A stretch of 41,264 bases of DNA from Maritimibacter sp. (GTDB lineage Bacteria > Pseudomonadota > Alphaproteobacteria > Rhodobacterales > Rhodobacteraceae), in assembly GCA_011389895.1 (NCBI GenBank), contig JAABTN010000026.1:1-41264 (forward strand), given 5' to 3'. Every line of letters starts with the position of its first letter. Within the stretch, counting starts at the first letter, position 1. The notes beneath the pieces are model-generated. The model had not been told where the DNA came from. It searched no databases and was given only the letters and a program-made list of their open reading frames with translations. This document shows positions 23,049 to 30,778 of the stretch, one piece after another. A program made the translations under genes and the position numbers.

Positions 23049-23092
23049 TGTCAGCTTATCGCGACATACTAATGTGTCAAGTTTTCATTACA
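23049..23092. promoter_or_regulatory. bchC promoter with tandem PpsR/CrtJ palindromes
   Basis: There are two exact TGT-N12-ACA palindromes, at 23049-23066 and 23075-23092, separated by 8 bases. Read toward bchC, TTGACA (complement of 23075-23080) serves as the -35, and TAAGCT (complement of 23053-23058) as a weak -10 with a 16-base spacer, so each palindrome covers one promoter box. This reproduces the known CrtJ/PpsR-repressed bchC promoter architecture of Rhodobacter. Confidence 0.85.
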
Positions 23093-23112
23093 GTTTGCCG
23101 CCGAAAATGGGC

Positions 23113-24243
23113 TTAGACCGGCTTCACGCAACTCAGCGCGCTGGTGATGTAGGCGCGCGGGGCGGGCGCGATTCGAAGCTGATCAAACCCGGCCTCGCGG
23201 CACATCTGCGCGATTCGCCCGGGCGACCGGACACGGCCGGTGCCCATGGCCATCGTGTAGAAGGAAAAATAGACATCCCCCGCAGGGTCGGGCCGCGCGC
23301 CGCCCGACATCGGTTCCGCCACGACCAGCCGCCCGCCGGGCGGCAGGGTCTTGAAACAGGCCGCAAGAAGGTGACGCACCGTGTCATCTTCGTGGTCGAA
23401 CAGCACCCGGATGAGCGATATGGCATCCGCCCCAGTCGGCAGGGGATCAGTCCGAAAAGAGCCGCCGCACAGCGTCACGCGGGCAGAGAGACCTTGGGCG
23501 GCAAGACGGCGCTCGGCCTCGGGCAGCACCGCATCAAGGTCGAAAAGCTGCAAGGAAAGCGCGGGGTAACGCCGGGCCACCGCCGCGAGAAAGGTGCCGG
23601 ACCCGCCCCCGACATCCAGCAGGCAAGTCGCCCCGCGCAGCGACACCATGCGCAAGACATCCTCTGCGACAAGGATCTGCGACTGCGCCATCAGGTCCGA
23701 ATACCGCTCTGCCGCATCGGTCGACATATCGCCCGGCTCTCCCAAAACATAGGGCCAGAACCGCGCCAGTTCGGTTTCGCCCGCCCCCCGCAGAAGCGCG
23801 ACGGGATCGGCCATGTCGCGGTAGAAGGCCCGGTTGTGGCGAATCATCATTTCAAGACCGGGCACCCCGAGCAACGCGGCCCCGCGCCGGGCCAGCGTAA
23901 AACGCCCGTCGCGCCGCCGTTTCAGAAGGCCGAGCGCGGCCCCCGCCTGCAACAAATGCCCCATTCGGTCGGACGTCACGTCATGGACCCGCGCAAGGTC
24001 ATCCGGCGCCTGCGCGCCGTGGTCGAGAAGGCGGCGCAAGAGACCCAGTTCCACCAATGCGAAAAGCACCTGCGACCGCACAAACCCTTGCATGATATCG
24101 AAAATCTCGGCCCCATCCCGCCGGGCGATCCCGCGGCTGAAGGGCAACCGACCAGCCAGGCGATGCACCCGCGGATTGGCCAGCAACCGCGTGATCAACC
24201 CGGCACGCGGGCGACGGGGCGAAAGCGCGCTGGCCATCGTCAT
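23113..24243 (-). CDS. crtF: Acyclic carotenoid O-methyltransferase CrtF
   Basis: CrtF methylates the 1-hydroxyl of demethylspheroidene/hydroxyneurosporene with S-adenosylmethionine. The product has 376 residues. It has an N-terminal dimerisation/winged-helix region typical of O-methyltransferases of this type and the SAM motif LLDVGGGSGTFLAAVARR in the second half. The open frame runs far upstream inside crtE, but the ATG at 24243, 4 bases after the crtE stop, fits the operon; a second ATG two codons in is possible. It is transcribed with crtE. Confidence 0.94.
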   Translation of the reverse strand: MTMASALSPRRPRAGLITRLLANPRVHRLAGRLPFSRGIARRDGAEIFDIMQGFVRSQVLFALVELGLLRRLLDHGAQAPDDLARVHDVTSDRMGHLLQAGAALGLLKRRRDGRFTLARRGAALLGVPGLEMMIRHNRAFYRDMADPVALLRGAGETELARFWPYVLGEPGDMSTDAAERYSDLMAQSQILVAEDVLRMVSLRGATCLLDVGGGSGTFLAAVARRYPALSLQLFDLDAVLPEAERRLAAQGLSARVTLCGGSFRTDPLPTGADAISLIRVLFDHEDDTVRHLLAACFKTLPPGGRLVVAEPMSGGARPDPAGDVYFSFYTMAMGTGRVRSPGRIAQMCREAGFDQLRIAPAPRAYITSALSCVKPV

Positions 24244-24247
24244 GCGC

Positions 24248-25123
24248 TCACCCTGCAAAGCGGGTGCGCTGTGGAAGCTTGGGCACGATCTGCTCGGCCT
24301 GCGCGCGCACCATCCCGGCCAGCGCCGCTTCGCCTTCGCAGGACGGGATCGACGCGATGGCCCCGGCGAGGATATCGCGAAGCCGCGCCACGGCCCCATC
24401 GACGCCCAGTTCCGCGACCACGTTCGGCCGACCGTGCAGATCATCTTGCTGAACGGGTTTGCCAAGTGTTTCCTTGTCCAAAAGCGCGTCGCGCAGGTCA
24501 TCGGCCACCTGGAACGCCTCGCCGATCAGGGCGCCCATGTCGGTCCAGTTCTCCGGAGCCTGTCCCGCCGAGAGCGCACCCATTTCGCAGGCCGCCATGA
24601 ACAGCGATCCGGTCTTGGCCCTATGATAGGCGCGCAGGTCAATTTCAAATTCGCTTTCCCATCCCTGCCCCGCACAGATACCGTTTGGCAGGCCCGTGCG
24701 GGTCGACAGGCAACGGATCAGATCAAGCACCCGCGCCGCATCCTTGCGGTCGGCGCGCCCCAAAACATCGAAGGCCATGACGATCAGGCTGTCACCGGCC
24801 AGCACCGCCAGCGGTTCCGAGAACGCGCGGTGCACCGATGGCTTTCCGCGCCTGAGGTCCGCATTGTCGAAACAGGGCAGATCGTCATGTACGAGACTGG
24901 CGCAATGGATCAGCTCGAGCGCGGCGGCGGCCCGGTCGCTAAGCGCAGGACGATCCTCGCCGCACGCGCGCGCAACGGCCATCAGGATCGTGGGCCGAAT
25001 CCGCGCTCCGCCCGGCAGCACCGCGTGATCGACCGCGCTGACAAGCTTTCGCGGCGCCGCGCCGGCCCCGGCTGCGTCAAGCGCCCGGCGAAGTGCGGTT
25101 TCGATCCTTTGCGAAACTGGCAT
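24248..25123 (-). CDS. crtE: Geranylgeranyl diphosphate synthase
   Basis: CrtE extends prenyl diphosphates with isopentenyl diphosphate to the C20 GGPP used for carotenoids and the bacteriochlorophyll tail. It has 291 residues. The first Asp-rich motif is DDLPCFD (80-86, the DDX4D form common in bacteria) and the second is DDLRD near 207. It is divergent from crtD, with a PpsR-type palindrome in the shared 94-base promoter region. Confidence 0.95.
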   Translation of the reverse strand: MPVSQRIETALRRALDAAGAGAAPRKLVSAVDHAVLPGGARIRPTILMAVARACGEDRPALSDRAAAALELIHCASLVHDDLPCFDNADLRRGKPSVHRAFSEPLAVLAGDSLIVMAFDVLGRADRKDAARVLDLIRCLSTRTGLPNGICAGQGWESEFEIDLRAYHRAKTGSLFMAACEMGALSAGQAPENWTDMGALIGEAFQVADDLRDALLDKETLGKPVQQDDLHGRPNVVAELGVDGAVARLRDILAGAIASIPSCEGEAALAGMVRAQAEQIVPKLPQRTRFAG

Positions 25124-25142
25124 GAGCGGGCCTCCGAGGCTG

Positions 25143-25188
25143 TTGTGTCACTATTTATAGACGTTATAGTTGTAAATTACACTGGACA
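25143..25188. promoter_or_regulatory. Divergent crtE/crtD promoter region with PpsR/CrtJ site
   Basis: An exact TGT-N12-ACA lies at 25171-25188. A degenerate second copy (ending ACG instead of ACA) lies at 25146-25163, 7 bases away. For crtD, TTGTGT (25143-25148) and TATAGT (25165-25170) make a plausible promoter with a 16-base spacer. For crtE, TATAAA on the minus strand (25159-25154) is a plausible -10. Both promoters overlap the palindromes. Confidence 0.75.
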
Positions 25189-25217
25189 TTCTGGGACGCG
25201 AAGTCAACACTCTCGCC

Positions 25218-26795
25218 ATGAGGGTGGCATCGGAGAACCGGCGACAGAAAGGCCACGCCGTGATCGTCGGGGCCGGGGTCGCGGGGCTGTGTGCCGCGGC
25301 GCGGCTGGCACATGGCGGGATGGCCGTGACCGTGCTTGAACGCCACCCGTGGATCGGGGGCAAGATGCGCACCCTGCCCTCACCGGCGGGGCCGGTCGCG
25401 GCGGGGCCGACCGTGCTAACCTTGCGTGCCGTGTTCGACCAGCTTTTCAAAGATTGCGGCACGCGGCTCTCTGACCACGTGACCCTCGTGCGCCAGCCCC
25501 TGCTTGCACGCCATTTCTGGCCAGACGGAAGTCAGCTTGACCTTTTCGACGACACCGCACGCAGCGCCGAGGCGGTCGGGGCCTTTGCCGGGGCACGCGC
25601 GCGGGCACAGTTTCTGGCCTTCGACGCCCGCGCCCGCGCGTTGTTTTCGGGCTTTGATGCCCCGCTGATGCAGGCGAACGCGCCGCGCCTCGGGGCCCTC
25701 ATCCGCCACGTGGCGCGGCACCCCAAACTCTTGTCACAGATGGCCCCGTTCCAGACGCTCGCAGGCTTCGCCGCCCGCCACTTCGACGACCCACGCCTTG
25801 CCCAGTTGTTCGGACGATACGCGACTTATGTCGGTGGCACACCCGAAGGCGTGCCCGCCCTTCTCGCCCTCATCTGGCGGGCCGAGGCCGCCGGGGTCTG
25901 GGCCATCGAAGGCGGCATGCACAGGCTTGCCGAAGCGCTGGCGGATCTGGCCCGCGCCCAGGGCGCTGTGATCGAAACTGACGCGCATGTGGACCGGGTC
26001 GACGTCACTCAGGGCGTGGTCACCGGCGTCACCCTTGAGGATGGTCGCAGGGTCCAGGGCGATCTTGTCTTGTTCAACGGCGATCCGCGCGCGCTGGCAA
26101 CCGGCGCGCTCGGGCCTGCCTGTGCGGATGTCGCCCCCGGCACCGAAAAGGCCCCGCGTAGCCTTTCAGCCGAAGTCTGGGCCTTTGCCGCAGTGGCCGA
26201 AGGCGTTGATCTGGCCCATCACAACGTGTTCTTCCGACCGGACCCCGCGCCGGAATTCGCGGCCCTCGCCCGGGGTAAGACGATTGAAGACCCGACGCTC
26301 TACGTCTGCGCCATGGATCGCGGGCTCAGCCCCCGCGCGCCCCGGATCGAACGGTTCGAAATCATCGCGAATGCACCGCCCCTGCCCCTTGATACGCCCC
26401 CAAAGGAGGCTCTCTCATGCCCGACAGAACGTCTCAGAACACTGACGAAATTCGGTCTTCGGTTCACCCCGGAGCCGCAGGCACAGAGCCTGACGACGCC
26501 AGACAGGTTCGCGGCGCTGTTCCCGGCCTCGCTCGGTGCACTCTACGGGCAGAGCCCGCAGGGCACGATGGCGGCGTTTCGCCGTCCGACCGCGCGCACC
26601 GGGATCCGGGGACTTTATCTCGCGGGTGGGGGGACGCATCCGGGGGCGGGGGTGCCGATGGCAGCGCTCTCCGCACGGCACGCGGTCGCGGCGATCTTGA
26701 GCGACCGAATTTCAACATCGACGTCCCACCAGACGGCTACGCATGGTGGTATGTCGACGGGATCAGCGCCGAGGGCGGGCGCGCGATCTCGATAA
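25218..26795 (+). CDS. crtD: Hydroxyneurosporene/methoxyneurosporene desaturase CrtD
   Basis: CrtD introduces the C3-C4 double bond in hydroxy/methoxyneurosporene on the way to spheroidene. The 525-residue FAD amine-oxidoreductase family protein has the dinucleotide fold AVIVGAGVAGLCAAARLA at residues 14-31 and the C-terminal FAD motif YLAGGGTHPGAGVPMAALSA. After that motif an unusually basic, Ser/Thr-rich tail (from about ILSDRIS to the end) is encoded in DNA that also codes for crtC in another frame, so the tail may be a by-product of the overlap. It is in the same family as CrtI. Confidence 0.93.
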   Translation: MRVASENRRQKGHAVIVGAGVAGLCAAARLAHGGMAVTVLERHPWIGGKMRTLPSPAGPVAAGPTVLTLRAVFDQLFKDCGTRLSDHVTLVRQPLLARHFWPDGSQLDLFDDTARSAEAVGAFAGARARAQFLAFDARARALFSGFDAPLMQANAPRLGALIRHVARHPKLLSQMAPFQTLAGFAARHFDDPRLAQLFGRYATYVGGTPEGVPALLALIWRAEAAGVWAIEGGMHRLAEALADLARAQGAVIETDAHVDRVDVTQGVVTGVTLEDGRRVQGDLVLFNGDPRALATGALGPACADVAPGTEKAPRSLSAEVWAFAAVAEGVDLAHHNVFFRPDPAPEFAALARGKTIEDPTLYVCAMDRGLSPRAPRIERFEIIANAPPLPLDTPPKEALSCPTERLRTLTKFGLRFTPEPQAQSLTTPDRFAALFPASLGALYGQSPQGTMAAFRRPTARTGIRGLYLAGGGTHPGAGVPMAALSARHAVAAILSDRISTSTSHQTATHGGMSTGSAPRAGARSR

Positions 26796-27658
26796 TCGGT
26801 TTCATCGGATCCGTGTTCTCGCCTTGGTATGGCTGGAGCGGGCGTCGCCGCCCCGAGAACCACGTTTGCATCAACGTCGCCACCTATGGGCCGGGCAGCA
26901 AGTTCACCATGACTGACCGGGGCGAAAGCGCCCTGCGCCAGCGCCCCGATTGTCTTGAGATCGGCCCCTCGTCCATGCGGTGGCAGGATGGCCAGCTTAT
27001 CATCGAGATCGATGAGATCGGCGCCCCGCCGATGGTGGGCCGGGTGCGTGGGCGCGTCACCGTTACACCGGCGGCGATCACCGGGGTCGAGGTCGCGCTG
27101 ACCCCCGACGGGGCCCACGTCTGGCGCCCCTTCGCGCCGAGTTGCGACATTGCCGTCGACCTTGAAGCCCCAGGGTGGTCTTGGCGCGGGCACGGGTATT
27201 TCGATGCCAATTTCGGCACCCGCGCGCTGGAAGCGGACTTCAGCCATTGGACATGGGGGCGGTTTCCCTGCCGCGACGGGGCGCGCTGTTTCTATGACGC
27301 GACGCTGCGCGATGGCAGCACCTTGGCGCTCGGACTTCGGTTCGATACACAGGGCGCGGCGCATCCGATGGACTTGCCGCCCAAGGCACCGCTTGCGCGC
27401 AGCCGCTGGGCGCTGGCCCGCGAAACGCGCGCCGATCCGGGCCATCGCCCGCAGCAGGTTCAGCCGATGCTGGACGCCCCGTTTTACTGCCGCGCCGCCG
27501 TGCGCACGGTGATCGAGGGTGAGCAGACCACGGGGGTTCACGAGGCGCTCGACCTGAACCGGTTCCGCGCCCCGCTGTTGAAACCGATGCTCGCGTTTCG
27601 GGTGCCCCGTCGCGCGCGCTGGCGGTTTCGCGATGTCAGCGCGCCTCTTCCCCGTTGA
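26417..27658 (+). CDS. crtC: Acyclic carotenoid 1,2-hydratase CrtC, start uncertain
   Basis: CrtC adds water to the terminal C1-C2 double bond of neurosporene or related acyclic carotenoids. The conserved domain begins near RPNFNIDVPPDGYAWWYVDG (codons from about 26702) and includes GSVFSPWYGWSGRR, FDANFGTRALE and DFSHWTWGRF. Domain length from there is about 318 residues, near family size. No ATG, GTG, TTG or CTG occurs in frame between 26417 and the domain; the next is a GTG at 26813 inside the conserved motif. The ATG at 26417 has an excellent AAAGGAGG site, so I report it. It would add about 95 low-complexity residues and overlap crtD by 379 bases. Confidence 0.85.
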   Translation: MPDRTSQNTDEIRSSVHPGAAGTEPDDARQVRGAVPGLARCTLRAEPAGHDGGVSPSDRAHRDPGTLSRGWGDASGGGGADGSALRTARGRGDLERPNFNIDVPPDGYAWWYVDGISAEGGRAISIIGFIGSVFSPWYGWSGRRRPENHVCINVATYGPGSKFTMTDRGESALRQRPDCLEIGPSSMRWQDGQLIIEIDEIGAPPMVGRVRGRVTVTPAAITGVEVALTPDGAHVWRPFAPSCDIAVDLEAPGWSWRGHGYFDANFGTRALEADFSHWTWGRFPCRDGARCFYDATLRDGSTLALGLRFDTQGAAHPMDLPPKAPLARSRWALARETRADPGHRPQQVQPMLDAPFYCRAAVRTVIEGEQTTGVHEALDLNRFRAPLLKPMLAFRVPRRARWRFRDVSAPLPR

Positions 27659-28097
27659 GCCGCAGGACCGAAAGGTTCAACGCCGCCGCGACCGACACCC
27701 AGGTGAGATAGGGGATGAAAAGCAGCCCCGCGATCAGGTCCACCTGCCACAACGCCACCAGCGTTGCCGCGACCGAAAGCCACAGACCACCCAGCACCAT
27801 GAGCCCGAGCCGCAGGCGACGCAGCCCGAAAAACACCGGCGTCCACAGACCATTCAGCGCAATCTGAAGTGCCCAGAGCGCCATCGCCACGCCGTTTCCC
27901 GGGCTCACGGCCACCCGCGCCCCGGCAGCCGCCATGCACAGGTAAAGCGTGGTCCAAGCCACCGGGAAAAGCCAGTTCGGCGGGGTCCAGCGTGGCTTGT
28001 TCAACCGGTCATACCAATCGCCGGGCGGAAACAGGCTGCCGGTTGACCCGGCTGCGAAACAGGCCGCGAGGAAAATGGCGAAGATCAGGTATATCAT
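27636..28097 (-). CDS. tspO: TspO/MBR family protein (CrtK)
   Basis: This 153-residue inner- or outer-membrane tryptophan-rich sensory protein has five hydrophobic helices and the family motifs GDWYDRLNKPRWTPPNW and WTTLYLCMAAAGA. In Rhodobacter sphaeroides, TspO (CrtK) binds porphyrins and dampens photosynthesis gene expression in response to oxygen and light. The start at 28097 overlaps the crtB stop (ATGA); upstream in-frame codons lie within crtB. Its 3' end overlaps the convergent crtC by 23 bases. Confidence 0.95.
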   Translation of the reverse strand: MIYLIFAIFLAACFAAGSTGSLFPPGDWYDRLNKPRWTPPNWLFPVAWTTLYLCMAAAGARVAVSPGNGVAMALWALQIALNGLWTPVFFGLRRLRLGLMVLGGLWLSVAATLVALWQVDLIAGLLFIPYLTWVSVAAALNLSVLRLNGEEAR

Positions 28098-29143
28098 CCG
28101 GCTGTTATAGCGCCGGACGCACCGCGCCGCAACGCAGCAAGACGTTCGGCATCCATCCGCTTGAGATCGGCCAGCGTCGCATGCAGCGTATCGGTCCAAT
28201 CGCGCGCCATCCCGGCGCCTTCCGCCGTGGCCTCGACCAGAAAGGATGTCTCGTCCAAGGGCCGCGCATGCAGCAGCGCGGATCGGGGCATCACGGCGCT
28301 GGCCCCGGTCTTCAGGGCAGAAACCCCGAGCCAGCCCAGCTTTTGCGCCCCTGAGGTGCGGGCACGGCCCGCGAACGGGTCGGTGCCCCCACGCCGAAGC
28401 GCGCCGCCGATCCCGGCATAAATGAACCGCGCGGCGAAAATGCCCGGTCGACAATCGGCAGGCAGCGACGCGACCCCGACCCCGGCGCGGTGATAGAGAT
28501 CATCCGCTTCCCGCAACAGCCGCGCCACGAGCCCGCGCAGGGCGGGCGAGCTTTGCGGACGGGCGAGGAATGCGTCGGGGTCAAGCCCGGCCTCCTCCAT
28601 CCAATCGGTCGGCAGGTACAGACGCCCTTCGAACGCATCCTCGGCCACGTCACGCGCGATATTGGTAAGCTGCATCGCAACCCCGAGATCACAGGCCCGC
28701 GCCAGCACGTCATACCGGCGTTCGCGCATCAAGACGCACATCATCGCGCCCACCGCCGCGGCGACCCGCGCGGAATAGGCCCTGAGCGCGGACAGGTCGT
28801 CATAGCGCCGCCCCTCGGCATCCCATGCCAGCCCTTCAAGCAGGGCTTCGGGCAGGGCGCGGGGCATCTCGAACATGTCGATGACAGCCGCGAAGGCGCG
28901 GTCGGCCGGGGCATTGCGCGGGCGTCCGGCATAGACGCGGTCGAGCCGCTCGGAAAGCCGCAGCACCGCGTCGACCTTGTCATCGCGCAAATCGACCGCG
29001 TCATCGGCCAACCGGCAAAAGGCATAGAGCGCAAGCGCCGGGTCACGCAGCCGACGTGGCAAAACCTTCGATGCCGTATGGAACGAGCGCGACCCATGGC
29101 GGATCGCCGCCGCGCAATGCTCCAGATCTGCCGGATCGATCAT
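28094..29143 (-). CDS. crtB: Phytoene synthase
   Basis: CrtB joins two GGPP molecules to 15-cis-phytoene. The 349-residue squalene/phytoene synthase family protein has Asp motifs DDAVD (47-51) and ARDVAED near 163. A strong AAAGGAGG ribosome-binding site precedes the ATG at 29143. The start overlaps the crtI stop (ATGA) and the end overlaps tspO, so crtI-crtB-tspO is one coupled operon. Confidence 0.96.
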   Translation of the reverse strand: MIDPADLEHCAAAIRHGSRSFHTASKVLPRRLRDPALALYAFCRLADDAVDLRDDKVDAVLRLSERLDRVYAGRPRNAPADRAFAAVIDMFEMPRALPEALLEGLAWDAEGRRYDDLSALRAYSARVAAAVGAMMCVLMRERRYDVLARACDLGVAMQLTNIARDVAEDAFEGRLYLPTDWMEEAGLDPDAFLARPQSSPALRGLVARLLREADDLYHRAGVGVASLPADCRPGIFAARFIYAGIGGALRRGGTDPFAGRARTSGAQKLGWLGVSALKTGASAVMPRSALLHARPLDETSFLVEATAEGAGMARDWTDTLHATLADLKRMDAERLAALRRGASGAITAG

Positions 29144-30717
29144 CGCGCACCCTCCTTTGCTCGTCCAATTGCCAAGCTCGACACAGGGTCGGGCACGAGC
29201 TGTGACAATACCTCGGCGCTTGCAATCACCCCCGGCAGCCCGGCGCCGGGATGCGTGCCCGCCCCGACGAGGAACAGGCCGCGTGCCTCTTCGCTCACAT
29301 TGTGGGGCCGCAACCATGCGCTTTGCAGAATGCGCGGCTCGATCGAAAAGCCCGCGCCATGCGGGCTGAGATAGCGGTCGCGAAAGGTCTCGGGCGTGAA
29401 CACCTCGGACGGGCCCAGATGGTCGCCGAGGCCCGGTAACACCTGGTCTTCCAGCACTTTTTGCACCTTTTGGCGATAGGGCTCGGCTTCGGCGGCCCAA
29501 TCGACCGGATCGGCATGGCCAAGGTGTGGCACCGGGCTGAGGACATAGAAGGTGTCGTCCCCCTCCGGTGCGACAGACGGGTCGGTGACCGAGGGCCGAT
29601 GCAAATACAGGCTCATGTCGTCAGACAGCCTGCCCTTCATGAAAATGTCGCGCACAAGCCCCTTGTAGCGCGGCCCGTTTAGGATCGTGTGATGCCCAAC
29701 CTCGGGCCACATGCCCCGCGTTCCGCGCGTGCCGAAATACCAGACGAAAAGTCCCATCGACCACCGCGACCGGCGCAGCCGCGCGGGCGTCCAGCGGCGT
29801 CGCGGGCTGTTGCGCATCAGGTGGTCATAAGTGTGCCCGGCATCGGCATTCGACACCACGATATCCGCGCGCACAACCTCGCCCGACGACAGCCGCACGC
29901 CCTGTGCGCGGCCGTTCGTGACCAAGATCTCGTCTACCTCCGCGTTCTGGCGCACGAGGCCACCCTGGTCGACGATCACGCGGGTCATGGACTCGGCAAT
30001 CGCCGCCACGCCGCCGATGGCATAATGCACGCCGAATTCTTTTTCGAGATGGCTCACCAGCGCATACATCGACGTGACGTGAAACGGATCGCCCCCGATG
30101 AACAGCGGGTGAAACGACAACGCCATGCGCAGGCGTTCGTCCCGAACCCGGCGCGCGGCATGGGCATAGACCGACCGGTCGGCCCGCAGCCATGCGAATT
30201 TCGGCAGCGCCTTGATCAGGTCCGAGAGCCGATGCATCGACCGCCGCCCAAGGTCTTCGAACCCGAACCAGTAGCGCGCTTCGCTGTCGGCCACGAAACG
30301 GTCATAGCCCGCAAGATCGCCGGGCGACAGGCGCGCCACCTCGGCCCGCATCGCGGTCGCGTCCTGCCGCGCGGCAAAACGGCTGCCATCCGGCCAGCGT
30401 ATCTCGTAGAACGGATCGAGCGCGCGCAAATCGACCTCGGCGTCAAAGTCGCGCCCGCAGGTCGACCAAAGGTCACGCAAGCCTTGCGGCACGGTGACAA
30501 TCGTCGGCCCGAGATCAAAGCGGTGACCCTCTTTCCACAGGCAGGAGCCGCGCCCGCCGGGGCTGTCCAACCGGTCCAGAACCGTGACGCGGTAGCCTTT
30601 GGCCCCGAGGCGCATCGCGGCGGCCAACCCCCCGAGCCCCGCGCCGATCACCACCGCATGCGCGGGAACGGGATCGGCGGCATCGGGGTTCAGCGCGGGG
30701 TCAAGACGTGTCAACAT
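29140..30717 (-). CDS. crtI: Phytoene desaturase
   Basis: CrtI is a flavoprotein that desaturates phytoene; in this pathway it normally performs three steps to neurosporene. The 525-residue protein has the N-terminal FAD fold VVIGAGLGGLAAAMRLGAKG (about 22-41) followed by SPGGRG, and the C-terminal motif FLVGAGTHPGAGLPGV. It is divergent from crtA, with a PpsR-type palindrome in the shared promoter. It is the first gene of crtI-crtB-tspO. Confidence 0.96.
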   Translation of the reverse strand: MLTRLDPALNPDAADPVPAHAVVIGAGLGGLAAAMRLGAKGYRVTVLDRLDSPGGRGSCLWKEGHRFDLGPTIVTVPQGLRDLWSTCGRDFDAEVDLRALDPFYEIRWPDGSRFAARQDATAMRAEVARLSPGDLAGYDRFVADSEARYWFGFEDLGRRSMHRLSDLIKALPKFAWLRADRSVYAHAARRVRDERLRMALSFHPLFIGGDPFHVTSMYALVSHLEKEFGVHYAIGGVAAIAESMTRVIVDQGGLVRQNAEVDEILVTNGRAQGVRLSSGEVVRADIVVSNADAGHTYDHLMRNSPRRRWTPARLRRSRWSMGLFVWYFGTRGTRGMWPEVGHHTILNGPRYKGLVRDIFMKGRLSDDMSLYLHRPSVTDPSVAPEGDDTFYVLSPVPHLGHADPVDWAAEAEPYRQKVQKVLEDQVLPGLGDHLGPSEVFTPETFRDRYLSPHGAGFSIEPRILQSAWLRPHNVSEEARGLFLVGAGTHPGAGLPGVIASAEVLSQLVPDPVSSLAIGRAKEGAR

Positions 30718-30733
30718 AAGTTAAACCTACACA

Positions 30734-30778
30734 TGTCCAGTTAAGTTGACAATCAACGAATGTCGGCGTTTCATTGCA
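30734..30778. promoter_or_regulatory. Divergent crtI/crtA promoter region with PpsR/CrtJ site
   Basis: An exact TGT-N12-ACA lies at 30734-30751, and a degenerate copy ending GCA lies at 30761-30778, 9 bases further on. Toward crtA, TTGACA (30746-30751) with TTTCAT (30769-30774) is a possible promoter. Toward crtI, TTGTCA and TAGGTT with a 17-base spacer occupy the same palindrome on the other strand. Occupancy would therefore shut both directions. Confidence 0.75.
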
